Source: CAYNNP01 sp964398215 (GTDB lineage Bacteria > Planctomycetota > Planctomycetia > Pirellulales > Pirellulaceae). From it: a stretch of DNA of 44,413 nt. The notes below the pieces were generated by a model that saw only the letters and a program-made list of their open reading frames with translations, made no database searches and was not told the origin of the DNA. Every line of letters begins with the position of its first letter. The stretch's first letter is position 1. Where the stretch lies: contig CAYNNP010000026.1 in assembly GCA_964398215.1 (NCBI GenBank), forward strand, positions 1 to 44,413, read 5' to 3'. Both the position numbers and the translations under genes were made by a program. This document shows, piece by piece, positions 18,097 to 27,179 of the stretch.

Positions 18097-19545
18097 TTAG
18101 GCGAGGATGTCTTTGATAATCTTGCCATGAACATCGGTCAGCCGAAAATCGCGGCCTTGAAATCGGTAGGTCAGTTTTTCGTGATCCAGTCCCAGTTGGT
18201 GCAAGATGGTGGCGTGCAAGTCGTGAACATGGACTTGGTTTTCAACGGCGCCAAAACCGAATTCGTCAGTCTTTCCGTGGATTGTCCCAGGCTTGAACCC
18301 GCCACCTGCCATCCACATCGTGAACGCGTCGATGTGATGGTTCCTGCCGGTGAACTGCCTGACTTCGCCCATCGGTGTCCGGCCAAATTCGCCGCCCCAA
18401 ATCACAATTGTATCTTCAAGCAGCCCACGCCGTTTTAGATCTTTCACCAAAGCAACACTTGCCTGGTCAATGTCCTTGCACTTTTGAGGAAAGTGTTTCT
18501 CAAGTGTTTCCGTTGGTCCACCGTGGTGATCCCAATTGGTGTCGTAAAGCTGGATGAAGCGTACGCCCCGTTCAACAAGCCTTCTGGCCAACAGACAATT
18601 TCGAGCGAACGAGGATTCGTTGACGTTTTTGATTCCGTATAGATCCAGCGTTTCTTGGCTTTCGCCTGAAACATCGACTAGTTCCGGTGCGCTGGACTGC
18701 ATGCGATAGGCCATTTCGAATGCACTGATTCGGGCGGCGATTTCGTCGTCGCCGGTTTCGGCCAAACGCTGCCTGTTTAACTTGCCAAGTGCATTGACCA
18801 GATCGCGTTGTTGTTGCGGCGACACAGACTTTGGCGTCGACAGATTCAGAATCGGGTCACCTTGGTTGCGAAGCGAAACGCCTTGATACGAACTTGGCAA
18901 AAATCCACTTCCCCACAAGACCGCGCCTCCGCGTGGGCCGCGTGGACCACTTTGCAAAACCAAGAACCCGGGCAGGTCATCACACTCGCTGCCGATTCCA
19001 TACGTAATCCATGATCCCATGCTGGGCCGACCGAATTGGCCACTGCCAGTATTCATGAACAGCTTTGCCGGCGCGTGATTAAAGATCTCCGTTTTCATGG
19101 TCTTGATGAACGTTAATTCGTCAACCATTTTACTGGTCCACGGCAGCAGGTCGGACACCCAAGCACCGTTCTCTCCGTAGCGTTTGAATGTGCGTTTGGA
19201 GCCCAGCAGATTACGACGATGGCTACTGCTCATGAAGGCAAACCGCTTGCCCTCGACTAAACTGCTGGGGATTGGTTCCCCCGACATTTCAGTCAATTTT
19301 GGTTTGTTCTCAAACATCTCCAACTGCGATGGCCCACCCGCCATGAACAGAAAGATCACGTTCTTTGCACGAGGCTGAAAATGCGGATCGCGAGGCGCAA
19401 GCGGATTTTCAATTGCCTGTGTCGGCGCCGCATCGCTCTCACGATTCAGTAGTGTGCTCAATGCAAGGCTGCCGACTCCGATACCACACTGTGAAAAAAA
19501 GTGTCGTCTGGTTTGTTCGATGATATGTTGAGAATCAGGATTCAT
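18097..19545 (-). CDS. DUF1501 (sulfatase-like fold) Tat-exported protein
   Basis: DUF1501 proteins resemble alkaline phosphatase/sulfatase-fold proteins without the sulfatase signature, and almost always accompany PSCyt/DUF1553 proteins in planctomycetes; their reaction is unknown. The ATG at 19545 gives a Tat-type N-terminus (TRRHFFSQCGIGVGSLALSTLL, about 12-33). Typical segments are KNVIFLFMAGGPSQLEMFENKP near 62-83, PWTSKMVDELTFIKTMKTEIFNHAPA near 135-160, and a C-terminal block with VIWGGEFGRTP, GRNHH and HDLHATILHQLGLDHEKLTYRFQGRDFRLTDVHG. It starts 4 bp after the stop of the PSCyt/PSD1 gene, so the pair is almost certainly cotranscribed. Confidence 0.92.
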   Translation of the reverse strand: MNPDSQHIIEQTRRHFFSQCGIGVGSLALSTLLNRESDAAPTQAIENPLAPRDPHFQPRAKNVIFLFMAGGPSQLEMFENKPKLTEMSGEPIPSSLVEGKRFAFMSSSHRRNLLGSKRTFKRYGENGAWVSDLLPWTSKMVDELTFIKTMKTEIFNHAPAKLFMNTGSGQFGRPSMGSWITYGIGSECDDLPGFLVLQSGPRGPRGGAVLWGSGFLPSSYQGVSLRNQGDPILNLSTPKSVSPQQQRDLVNALGKLNRQRLAETGDDEIAARISAFEMAYRMQSSAPELVDVSGESQETLDLYGIKNVNESSFARNCLLARRLVERGVRFIQLYDTNWDHHGGPTETLEKHFPQKCKDIDQASVALVKDLKRRGLLEDTIVIWGGEFGRTPMGEVRQFTGRNHHIDAFTMWMAGGGFKPGTIHGKTDEFGFGAVENQVHVHDLHATILHQLGLDHEKLTYRFQGRDFRLTDVHGKIIKDILA

Positions 19546-19549
19546 GGTT

Positions 19550-20095
19550 CTATTCTCGGGTGATGGTTTCGTCCAAAGCCAGCAATGCACGCGCGCATGT
19601 CAACGGATCGAGTTTGGATAAGATCTCCGACTCTTCAGCGGTGGGTAATCGTCCGGTGCATCGGCGCATCGCGATATCGATGCCTTCGGTTTCAACGATC
19701 TTGGAAAGCGCCTGTGCAAATTCAAAAAATGCCATGTCGTTCATCAATGCCAATGATTGCAGCGGCGTATTGCTACGGTTTCGCCGCGTACAGCTACTGA
19801 ATCCGTCGGGCGCATCAAAAACACTCAAAGACGGCGGCGGGGTTGCACGATAGATGAACGTATACAGTCCGCGCCGATGTCGGTCTTCGCCCTTGCTGAC
19901 CGGCCAACTACGGCGTACTTGCCCCTGCGACATGACCGCTGTTGGAATGGGCGGGTAGACCGGCGCCCCGCCCATTTTTCGCGAAAGCAATCCACTCGCT
20001 GCCAAACCTACATCGCGAACAATCTCTGCATCCAAACGCAGCCGTGATTGTCTGGCGAGCAGGCGATTGTCCGCGTCAACTTCCAGTAGGTCTTT
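19550..20095 (-). CDS. PSD1/DUF1553 protein, C-terminal part (after the N gap)
   Basis: These 182 residues end the same gene as the feature at 20196-21722. They carry the C-terminal half of DUF1553: DADNRLLARQSRLRLDAEIVRDVGLAASGLLSRKMGG, then RRGLYTFIYRATPPPSLSVFDAPD, and NTPLQSLALMND. The frame differs from the upstream part only because the placeholder of 100 N does not represent the true distance. Conserved family sequence that should precede this part is missing, so the real gap is longer than 100 bases. The TAG stop is 4 bp before the DUF1501 start. Confidence 0.88.
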   Translation of the reverse strand, partial: KDLLEVDADNRLLARQSRLRLDAEIVRDVGLAASGLLSRKMGGAPVYPPIPTAVMSQGQVRRSWPVSKGEDRHRRGLYTFIYRATPPPSLSVFDAPDGFSSCTRRNRSNTPLQSLALMNDMAFFEFAQALSKIVETEGIDIAMRRCTGRLPTAEESEILSKLDPLTCARALLALDETITRE

Positions 20096-20195
20096 NNNNN
20101 NNNNNNNNNNNNNNNNNNNNNNNNNNNNNNNNNNNNNNNNNNNNNNNNNNNNNNNNNNNNNNNNNNNNNNNNNNNNNNNNNNNNNNNNNNNNNNN
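20096..20195. other. Assembly gap (100 N)
   Basis: One hundred consecutive N lie inside the PSCyt/PSD1 gene. The reading frame changes across the gap if its length is taken literally, and part of the DUF1553 domain is absent, so the length is a placeholder. Confidence 0.99.
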
Positions 20196-21722
20196 CTTGA
20201 ACTCATGCAGTACAGCAGGAGTACCTGGCGTCACCTCTTGCGCGGGCCGTGTGAAATCTCCCTTTATGAATACCGTTGTTTTTCGCGGTGATGATCGCTC
20301 ACGAAGCACCATCGTTGTCGGTGCACCATTGAGCTTGCTCTGCGTATCGGTGTACTCGTCCTTAAGTGTAGAAAACTCTGTGGGCTTTTCTAACGGGGCC
20401 TGAACATACAGATCCAGTCGTTGAGCAAATTTACGTTTCTTTCGGTCGACTCCCAGTGCCTTGCGTGTTGACGACGGCAGCTTCTTTTTTGCGGCATCGT
20501 CCAAGTCGTCTTCCCAAGCGAATACGGCATCGTTTTGTTTCGTGATCAAATCATTGATTTGTGTTTCTAACTTTTTTGATGTTTGCTTTAACTTCGCTGG
20601 ATCGACGCCAGGATCATAGATCTTGATCGTCGGTTCCTCTTGATTATTCAAGAATGCAAACAGTTGATAGAACTCTTCCTGTTTGATCGGATCGAATTTG
20701 TGGTCATGGCACTGGGCACATCCAATCGTTAGGCCCAGCCAAACGGTACCGGTCGTCGCCACTCGGTCAAAGATGCTATCGATGCGGTACTGCTCGCGAT
20801 CGATACCGCCTTCTTGGTTGATCTGGGTATTGCGATGAAAGCCGGTCGCGACTTGCTGTTGGGTTGTTGCATCTTTTAAAAGATCACCAGCCAATTGTTC
20901 GATTGTGAATTGATCAAACGGCATATCATCATTCAGCGCCGTTAAGACCCAATCGCGGTACTTCCAAATCGACCGCGGCGAATCGACGGAGTAACCGTTG
21001 CTGTCTCCATAACGAGCCTGATCGAGCCACCATCGCCCCCAACGCTCGCCGTAGTGGGGACTGTGTAGTAGGCGGTCGATCAACGATTTCCAAGCGTCTG
21101 CAGGTTCCAATCGATATTGCGTTTTGAAGGCGTCGATCTCTGCGAGCGATGGCGGCAATCCAATCAGATCCAAGCTCGCGCGGCGGATCAGCGTTTCGGG
21201 CGAAGCCAGCGGTGACGGTTGAATCTTGTTTTCGGTCAGCCGATTTTGAATGAACCTGTCGATCGGATGCTGCACACCAGCGACTTTGGGTGGAACAAGA
21301 TTCTTGGGCCGCTCAAAGGACCAGTGCTTGGTGTATTTGGCGCCTTGGTCAATCCATGTTCTGAGCACTTGTTTTTGGTTTGACGTCAGATTCTTTCCAG
21401 AGTCTGGCGGCGGCATCTGTTCATCTTTGTCGCCAGAAAAAATTCGGGCGATCACCGAACTGTCATCCGGTTTGCCAGGGACGACCGCTTCCGATTCGAT
21501 GGCGGCGTCACGATCATCCAATCGCAAATCGGCTTCGCGCGCAGCCTCATCAAACCCGTGGCATGCGTAACAGTTCTCGGCCAGAATCGGTAGCACATCC
21601 CGATTGAAATCCAACTCTGCTGCGAATGATCTTGGCGCTGCCAACGAAGTGCAAAGCATTGTCGCGGCAACAATCAGGCGCAGCCTGCGGCGGAACGACA
21701 CTCTTGAACTACACAAGCTCAT
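20196..21722 (-). CDS. PSCyt1-DUF1549 (PSCyt2)-PSD1 protein, N-terminal part (before the N gap)
   Basis: This is an exported, probably haem-binding protein of the planctomycete-specific cytochrome c-like family, found with sulfatases and DUF1501 proteins; its exact role is unknown. A signal peptide (about 1-35, ending SFAAELDF) is followed by PSCyt1 with the haem site CYACH (51-55) and MPPPDSGKNLTSNQ. DUF1549 spans about 152-365 (HPIDRFIQNRL, ASLDLIGLPPS, YGERWGRWWLDQARYGDSNGY, EQLAGDLL), with a second haem-like site CAQCH at 335-339. Residues about 370-420 look like a charged helical spacer before the beta-rich part and DUF1553. The ATG overlaps the upstream sulfatase stop by 4 bp (ATGA), so translation is coupled. 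The gene continues across the gap to 19550. Confidence 0.93.
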
Positions 21723-23245
21723 TTTGCAGCATCTCCACTCTGCTGCTTTTGCTTTCGCTGTTTGCGTTTGGCTTTCTTTTCCTCAACCGGCGGTGTTAAA
21801 CCATCATCGGGTTGGTTCCACAACCGCCACGGATCGTCTAGCCGGCGCATCTCAGCCAACAACAGAGCCTCCATTTCCGCAAGTTTATCCTTGTACTCTG
21901 GCGCTTCGGCAAGATCTCGAAAACGATCATCCTCCTTGCCGTGTTCACTCAGCCATTCGTTTGGATTGTCTGCCAAATTGAATAACTGCGTTTCGCGAAC
22001 TTTGCCATCCAGCACATCGTACTTGATAAGCTTCCAATCTCCTTTCTTGACACATCGCATGCCCGGCTTGGTTCCACCGTTATAGACGCCGTAAAGCACA
22101 TCGCGAACGGTTGTTGCTTGTCCCATCAAGATCGACTTGAAGCTCTTGCCTTCTACATGTTTCGGAGCATCCACGCCGGCAAGATCGCAAATCGTGGGCA
22201 ACGAATCTAGCAAGTAGACATTGCCTTCGGCACGACTACCAGCTTTGATTCCTGGGCCGCGGACGATGTAGGGAACTCGCCAAGTATGTTGATACAGATT
22301 CTGTTTTCCTTGCAGTCCATGTCGGCCGATCGCCATACCGTGATCGGAGGTGTAAACGATGTAAGTGTTATCCAGTTCACCCATCGATTGGAGTTTGCGA
22401 AGCACTTTGCCGATTTGAATGTCAATGTTTTCGTTGCAAGCGAATTCGCGTCCCAGTTCATTGCGAATGGTTTGTCCATCGCGTTTTTCCCAAACACCTT
22501 TAACAGAGACTTCATCGCGCAGGTTTGGGTGTCCGTGGTGAAAGGGATGCTTCGGCAGATAGTTCACTGGCAGCGGTGGTTGTCGATCGTTGGCACTTGG
22601 AAGGATTGATCGATCGGTATGATTGACCGCGCCATACTTCTTTAGCAATTCCGGAGTGCCATCACGTGTATCGTGTGGATGCGAAAATCCAAAATAGATC
22701 AAGAATGGATTGTCGTCATCCGAAGATTCGCGTTCGTTCAAGTAATCCAGAACTTGCTGGCCGTGCCACACGCTGCCGGTCTCATCCGTACCGCCGCGTT
22801 TGGTGGCATCTCGCACGACTTTGAATTGCCCGTTCGCGCCAGCGTAGCTATTGCCGCGTTTGCAAGTACGCATCGTGTCGTAACCGGCGGCATTGAAAAC
22901 TGCTGCCATTGCGTATTGTTCGTAATTGGGCGGACACGTTTTCTTGCCGGGCCCATGTGGCAAGTGCCATACGGTTCGTCCTGTCATCACCATGTGTCGA
23001 CTAGGCGTGCAAACCGCGCCGACATAGGCACCCATGTGATACGCGCCGTCGAATGTCATTCCTTCCGCCGCTAAGCGATTGATATTCGGAGTGTCGCAAA
23101 TCGAATTTGGATCATAAACCTTTAAGTCGAAGGGCGATTGATCGTCAACGATGATGAACAAAATATTAGGGCGCTCATCTGTCGCACTTGATATCGAATG
23201 GCTAATGCAAGCGAAAAGAAAAACGGCAAGCAGACCGGAACGCAT
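21719..23245 (-). CDS. Secreted type I sulfatase
   Basis: This is a predicted sulfate-ester hydrolase exported by a signal peptide (about 1-21, MRSGLLAVFLFACISHSIS). The mature part begins RPNILFIIVDDQSPFD with metal-binding Asp34/Asp35. The formylglycine signature is canonical, CTPSR (Cys79), followed by HMVMTGR. YTSDHGMAIGRHGLQGKQNLYQHTWRVPYIVRGPG around 300-335 carries the second set of metal and active-site residues, and the C-terminus is Lys/Gln-rich. It is the first gene of the minus-strand operon, coupled to the PSCyt/PSD1 gene by an ATGA overlap. A maturase (formylglycine-generating enzyme) is required but is not in this window. Confidence 0.92.
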   Translation of the reverse strand: MRSGLLAVFLFACISHSISSATDERPNILFIIVDDQSPFDLKVYDPNSICDTPNINRLAAEGMTFDGAYHMGAYVGAVCTPSRHMVMTGRTVWHLPHGPGKKTCPPNYEQYAMAAVFNAAGYDTMRTCKRGNSYAGANGQFKVVRDATKRGGTDETGSVWHGQQVLDYLNERESSDDDNPFLIYFGFSHPHDTRDGTPELLKKYGAVNHTDRSILPSANDRQPPLPVNYLPKHPFHHGHPNLRDEVSVKGVWEKRDGQTIRNELGREFACNENIDIQIGKVLRKLQSMGELDNTYIVYTSDHGMAIGRHGLQGKQNLYQHTWRVPYIVRGPGIKAGSRAEGNVYLLDSLPTICDLAGVDAPKHVEGKSFKSILMGQATTVRDVLYGVYNGGTKPGMRCVKKGDWKLIKYDVLDGKVRETQLFNLADNPNEWLSEHGKEDDRFRDLAEAPEYKDKLAEMEALLLAEMRRLDDPWRLWNQPDDGLTPPVEEKKAKRKQRKQKQQSGDAAK

Positions 23246-23284
23246 GAGCTTTCTCGTCTATTGTGGGGTGGGGCGGTGAGACCC

Positions 23285-23313
23285 ATATTAACCAGATTTT
23301 CCCTTGCCGTCAG
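23285..23313 (-). promoter_or_regulatory. Candidate promoter of the sulfatase operon
   Basis: On the minus strand, CTGACG (23313-23308) and TAATAT (23290-23285) are 17 bp apart, each matching four of six consensus bases. It lies about 40 bp upstream of the sulfatase ATG at 23245. No operator-like palindrome was seen beside it. Confidence 0.35.
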
Positions 23314-23471
23314 ATAACGTTGGATGATGCCACCGATCTCCTGTTCTGGGTGCAATTTCTTTGCTGTGAAGCTGGTGCCCGGATACCAGTTTTGACAAGC
23401 TTCGCTAAACTGTCGGCCAAGAATGGTAAATCGCCGTTCGCCCCATTTCTCAATTGAATCCAACAGGCCAA

Positions 23472-23903
23472 ATGAAAGTAGCAACCTTCGAGACCACCAA
23501 AGGCACGATCCGTATTGAACTATTTGACGACAAGACTCCCAGAACGGTCGGCAACTTTGAAGAACTCTGCGAAAAGAAATATTACGACGGAATTAAGTTT
23601 CACCGCGTTGTTTCCGACTTCATGGTCCAAGGCGGCTGTCCAGACGGAAATGGCACCGGCGGGCCAGGTTATTCCTTTGACGATGAATTCCACCCGGATC
23701 TCAAGCATGATAGTCCTGGTACCCTGTCGATGGCGAACCGCGGCCCGAACACAAATGGCTCACAATTTTTTATCACTCACCTCGCCACACCGCACTTGGA
23801 CGGTAAGCACAGTGTGTTTGGGCGCGTGGTCGATGGCCAAGATGTTGTTGACGCGATCGAAGTAGATGACGTCATGACCACTGTTCGTGTCACCGAAGAG
23901 TAG
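23472..23903 (+). CDS. Cyclophilin-type peptidyl-prolyl cis-trans isomerase
   Basis: This catalyses cis-trans isomerisation of prolyl bonds during protein folding. The start at ATG 23472 (MKVATFETTKGTIRIELF) gives a 143-residue single-domain protein without a signal peptide, so it is probably cytoplasmic. The family core is complete: KTPRTVGNFEELC, YYDGIKFHRVVSDFMVQGGCPDGNGTGGPGY, MANRGPNTNGSQFFIT and LDGKHSVFGRVVDG, including the catalytic arginine in FHRV. The MscS gene begins 30 bp downstream in the same direction and is probably cotranscribed. Confidence 0.95.
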   Translation: MKVATFETTKGTIRIELFDDKTPRTVGNFEELCEKKYYDGIKFHRVVSDFMVQGGCPDGNGTGGPGYSFDDEFHPDLKHDSPGTLSMANRGPNTNGSQFFITHLATPHLDGKHSVFGRVVDGQDVVDAIEVDDVMTTVRVTEE

Positions 23904-23933
23904 ATCGTAGACCAGCAAGTCACGAGGTTTAAA

Positions 23934-25364
23934 ATGCGAACGCAAGGACGCGGGTACACAAGTACGCGAAAGGCAATGCTAGACGCTGCGCGTACAACGC
24001 TGGTTCTGATTTGCCTGTTTTCATCAACTGCGATTGGGCAAGACGATCCAGCAGGCGATGACCCGGCGGCAACGGAAGACAAAGTCGAAGTTGCGGACAA
24101 AGTCGAGGTCATTCCCGAGAATAGCGATGGCCGTATCGCGCTGCGCATCCAAGATATCTTGGAAGCCACCGGTTGGTTTCGCAAAGCCGATGTTGAAGTC
24201 CGCGAGGGCGTTGTGTTTTTGACCGGAATGACGGATCAAGATTCGCATCGCGATTGGGCCGAGCAAACGGCGATGCGAACATCAGATGTGGTAGCAGTCG
24301 TGAACCGAATTACGGTTACCGAAAAGCCTCTGTTCGATTTGAAGCCAGCCGCAGATTCGCTTTACGCAATGCTCCGCGAATTGGTTACCTCGCTGCCTCG
24401 CGTGTTGGTCGCAATTGTGATCGTGGTGGCTTCTTATTTCTTGGCGCGTTTGGCAGCAACAATCACACGGCGTCTCTACACGCCTGAAAACGAAAGTCGC
24501 CTGCTGCGCCAAATCGTGGCGACTGTCGTCGGCGTTATCGTATTCCTGATTGGGCTGCATATTGCACTCCGCGCGTCCGGACTGACTCGTTTGGCAACCA
24601 CGCTTCTGGGCGGTACAGGATTGATTGGCTTGGCGATCGGATTTGCTTTTCGCGACATTGCTGAGAATTTTCTTTCCAGTATTTTGCTCAGTCTCAGCCG
24701 GCCGTTTGGCGTTGGCGATTTAATTGAAGTCGACGGCACCGTTGGTTACGTGCGACGAGTAACCATTCGCGCCACGATCCTGGCAACTTTCGAGGGCAAC
24801 CAAGTTCAAATTCCCAATAGTGTTGTTTACAAAGGAAAGGTCACGAACTTTACAGCCACGCCGCTCCGCCGTCGAGATTTTACAATTGGTATCGGCTTTG
24901 ATGACTCGGCCCAACAAGCACAAGAATTGGTCATGGAAATTTTGACCAATCATGAAGCCGTTGAATCGGAGCCAGAGCCAGCGGTCCTGGTTACTTCGCT
25001 GGGGTCTTCGACCGTCAATCTGCAAGCACTGTACTGGTTCAATCAGAAGAAACATTCGGGCGGCAAAGTCAACAGCGTCTTGATTCGGCGCGTAAAACAA
25101 ACGTTGCAAGACGCCGGGATTACGATGCCAGACGAAGCCCGGGAATTGGTCTTTCCAACGGAAGTGCCTGTCCGCATGATCGAACAGCGTTCCGGCGACG
25201 CCGCGCTACTGAAGAAACATCGTCGGCGCAAACGCGACGATAGTGTCGATTCTATCGGAGAAGGCGATCTGCACAGCGAGGCGCAAGACGTCAATCAAGT
25301 GCTGGGCGAACAAGACGGCGAGCAAGACAATCTGCTGGAACAAGAAGTAGCTCCCAGCGAATGA
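23934..25364 (+). CDS. MscS-type mechanosensitive channel with an N-terminal BON domain
   Basis: This is predicted to be a tension-gated channel protecting against osmotic downshock. The start at 23934 is supported by GAGG about seven bases upstream. A signal peptide or anchor (about 15-35) is followed by an acidic linker and a BON domain (about 65-130: RIALRIQDILEATGWFRKADVEVREGVVFLTGMTDQ...VAVVNRITV), which usually binds phospholipid or periplasmic ligands. Membrane helices lie at about 155-175, 193-212 and 218-240. The MscS beta domain is clear at 255-310 (SRPFGVGDLIEVDGTVGYVRRV, EGNQVQIPNSVVYKGKVTNF). The C-terminal tail of about 60 residues is highly charged. BON plus MscS in one chain is an unusual arrangement that could let envelope state modulate gating. 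Confidence 0.9.
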   Translation: MRTQGRGYTSTRKAMLDAARTTLVLICLFSSTAIGQDDPAGDDPAATEDKVEVADKVEVIPENSDGRIALRIQDILEATGWFRKADVEVREGVVFLTGMTDQDSHRDWAEQTAMRTSDVVAVVNRITVTEKPLFDLKPAADSLYAMLRELVTSLPRVLVAIVIVVASYFLARLAATITRRLYTPENESRLLRQIVATVVGVIVFLIGLHIALRASGLTRLATTLLGGTGLIGLAIGFAFRDIAENFLSSILLSLSRPFGVGDLIEVDGTVGYVRRVTIRATILATFEGNQVQIPNSVVYKGKVTNFTATPLRRRDFTIGIGFDDSAQQAQELVMEILTNHEAVESEPEPAVLVTSLGSSTVNLQALYWFNQKKHSGGKVNSVLIRRVKQTLQDAGITMPDEARELVFPTEVPVRMIEQRSGDAALLKKHRRRKRDDSVDSIGEGDLHSEAQDVNQVLGEQDGEQDNLLEQEVAPSE

Positions 25365-25394
25365 CATAGGACGAAAATTTGGTGCCTATGTGGT

Positions 25395-25512
25395 GTTGAT
25401 TTGCTGAGCCGACGGCGCTAGATAGCCGCGGGCGTTGTGGTGATGACGCAACCCTTCGAGGCCCGTGGCTAGCGCCAGCGGCTCACAAAAATATGCCACC
25501 CAAATAAATCAA
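25395..25512 (-). repeat. Dispersed palindromic element, copy 2 (118 bp)
   Basis: Read on the minus strand it matches the element at 16027-16140 at about 103 of 114 positions, with a 4-bp insertion (TCTA) in the distal arm. Its arms (GCTGAGCCGACGGCGCTAG at 25403-25421 and its imperfect inverse near 25470-25485) can form a long hairpin. It fills most of the gap between the convergent MscS and SDR genes and includes the SDR stop codon. Confidence 0.8.
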
Positions 25513-26207
25513 TAAGGTGCCGAGAGTGATTGGCCATTTTCGCGTGGGCCAAGACTCAGAATATAAGGCACCGCATTTTTTGCCCAGCTCTCGGGTGACG
25601 GATAGTCGTTTGCTGCAACGCCAAAGGCGGCTTGCAACATGTCTGTGTTGATCATTCCCGGATTCAGCGCGATGGATGCAAGGCCTGCAGGCAATTCCTG
25701 AGCAAATGCGCTGCTCAAACCCTCGATGGCGTACTTGGACGCGCAGTAGGGAGCAACCTCTGCTGATGTTGACCGTCCCCACCCGGAACTGAAATTCACA
25801 AAAACCCCGCTGCCACGTTGGATCATCGCAGGTGCAAAGCTGCGAATCCCATTGGCGACGCCTTTGACATTAATATCGATCAGCTTGGAAAAGTCGCCAG
25901 CCGATATTTCCCAGAGTGGCGCGTTGGGATTGATGATCGCGGCGTTGTTGATCAAGTAGTCAGGCGGGCCAAGATCGTTGATGACTTGCTGGGAAAAATG
26001 CTCCACTTGAATTTCGTCCGTCACATCGATTTGGCGAAAAATGTGCTTGGGACCAAACTCGTCTCGCAAGTCCTTGATGGCGTCTGGATTCCTTCCGCAA
26101 GCCGCCACAACTGCGCCGTTGGCAATGAACTCGCCGACCATCGCCCGGCCCAGGCCGCGCGTGCCGCCTGTGATACAAATCACTTGTGCGGAGTTAGTTG
26201 TCTTCAT
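25509..26207 (-). CDS. Short-chain dehydrogenase/reductase (SDR)
   Basis: This is a classical SDR using NAD(P) on an unidentified alcohol or ketone. The 232-residue protein has the Rossmann motif TGGTRGLGRAMV near the N-terminus, NNAA at about 88-91, and the active-site Ser (FSSGWG) with YCASK. The C-terminus (GQSLSAPY) resembles normal SDR ends, so the enzyme looks complete. Its TGA stop, however, lies within the conserved left end of the palindromic element (TTGATTTA at 25512-25505), so the element may have set the current C-terminus. It is convergent with the MscS gene. Confidence 0.88.
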   Translation of the reverse strand: MKTTNSAQVICITGGTRGLGRAMVGEFIANGAVVAACGRNPDAIKDLRDEFGPKHIFRQIDVTDEIQVEHFSQQVINDLGPPDYLINNAAIINPNAPLWEISAGDFSKLIDINVKGVANGIRSFAPAMIQRGSGVFVNFSSGWGRSTSAEVAPYCASKYAIEGLSSAFAQELPAGLASIALNPGMINTDMLQAAFGVAANDYPSPESWAKNAVPYILSLGPRENGQSLSAPY

Positions 26208-26402
26208 TGAGATTGTCCTGGGAACGCGAAATTGAAATCCATTGATTCAAACATCAGATTTGCATTGGCAAAACTGCCTGATCGGCAATTGATCGCTTTT
26301 TCTTGTTAGTCGATCATGTGTGCAAGTGATTTTTCTGCAAACTCTGGATTCTGTCAGAGGGTATCATGAAAGCTGATTCACTACGATTCGTTGGAGCACA
26401 CA

Positions 26403-27167
26403 ATGCGACTCGCACTGCCGATTTTGATTCTGATTTTCTTGCCATTCTATGGCTGCAAGAAAGGGGAGCCGGTTGAACTGGATTACTCGTACGACGTACT
26501 GCAAACTTGGGATCACAATGGCAGCCAGTTCATTCAGTTCGAATCAGTGTTTTGGGAACCGGACGACACTAAGTCACTTCAGAAAATCATTACGGATGAT
26601 CAAGAGGCCAGTGGTCGAACTGTCTTGGAAATTGGAACGGGCACCGGCTTGGTCTCTGTTTTGTGTTTGCAAAGTGGTGCGGACAAAGTTGTCGCGACCG
26701 ATATCAATCCAGCGGCGGTGGCAAATGCAATTTACAATGTTGCGATGTTGGCAGACGACAATCTATTTGAAGCTCGCCAAGTCAGCAAAGACGACCCTAG
26801 TGCGTATAGTGTTCTGAAACCGAACGAGAAATTTGACCTGATCGTTTCTAATCCTCCCTGGGAAGACGGAACTGTCAAACGCCCTGCCGACCACGCGTAC
26901 TATGACCCCGGTTTTAAATTGATGGATTCTATCCTCGATGGATTGCCGGATCGATTGAATGTCGGAGGCCGATGCTTGTTGGCATACGGGTACTTGCCCG
27001 CTGTCGTTCGGTTGCAGGCCGAGGCGAAGAAGCGTGGTTACGATGTGAAGATACTAGATGATCGCTCGCTCGATTCTCTTGCATCCGAATTTTTGCCTGG
27101 GATTCTGACTGAAATCCGCGTGCCACTGGGCTACAAGAAAAAGTCCGTTGAAAAAGCGATCCCTTAG
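26403..27167 (+). CDS. SAM-dependent methyltransferase with a putative lipoprotein signal
   Basis: The body is a class I methyltransferase of the PrmA/HemK-like type. It has the SAM-binding loop VLEIGTGTGLVSV (about 74-86), acidic ribose-binding VATDINPAAV (97-106) and the catalytic NPPW (150-153), which in relatives methylates amide or amine nitrogens. The start at ATG 26403 is favoured by GGAG seven bases upstream. The N-terminus from it (MRLALPILILIFLPFYGCKKG) looks like a lipoprotein signal with Cys18, although the lipobox (FYGC) is loose. A methyltransferase outside the cytoplasm would lack its SAM cofactor, so this is odd: the segment may be a membrane anchor, or the protein may act on the cytoplasmic face. 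The small gene downstream starts 12 bp later. Confidence 0.8.
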   Translation: MRLALPILILIFLPFYGCKKGEPVELDYSYDVLQTWDHNGSQFIQFESVFWEPDDTKSLQKIITDDQEASGRTVLEIGTGTGLVSVLCLQSGADKVVATDINPAAVANAIYNVAMLADDNLFEARQVSKDDPSAYSVLKPNEKFDLIVSNPPWEDGTVKRPADHAYYDPGFKLMDSILDGLPDRLNVGGRCLLAYGYLPAVVRLQAEAKKRGYDVKILDDRSLDSLASEFLPGILTEIRVPLGYKKKSVEKAIP

Positions 27168-27179
27168 GCAGGACCTGCG

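Noticed and set aside
23392..23397. TTGACA box upstream of the cyclophilin gene
   Set aside because: No acceptable -10 box at 16-18 bp spacing.
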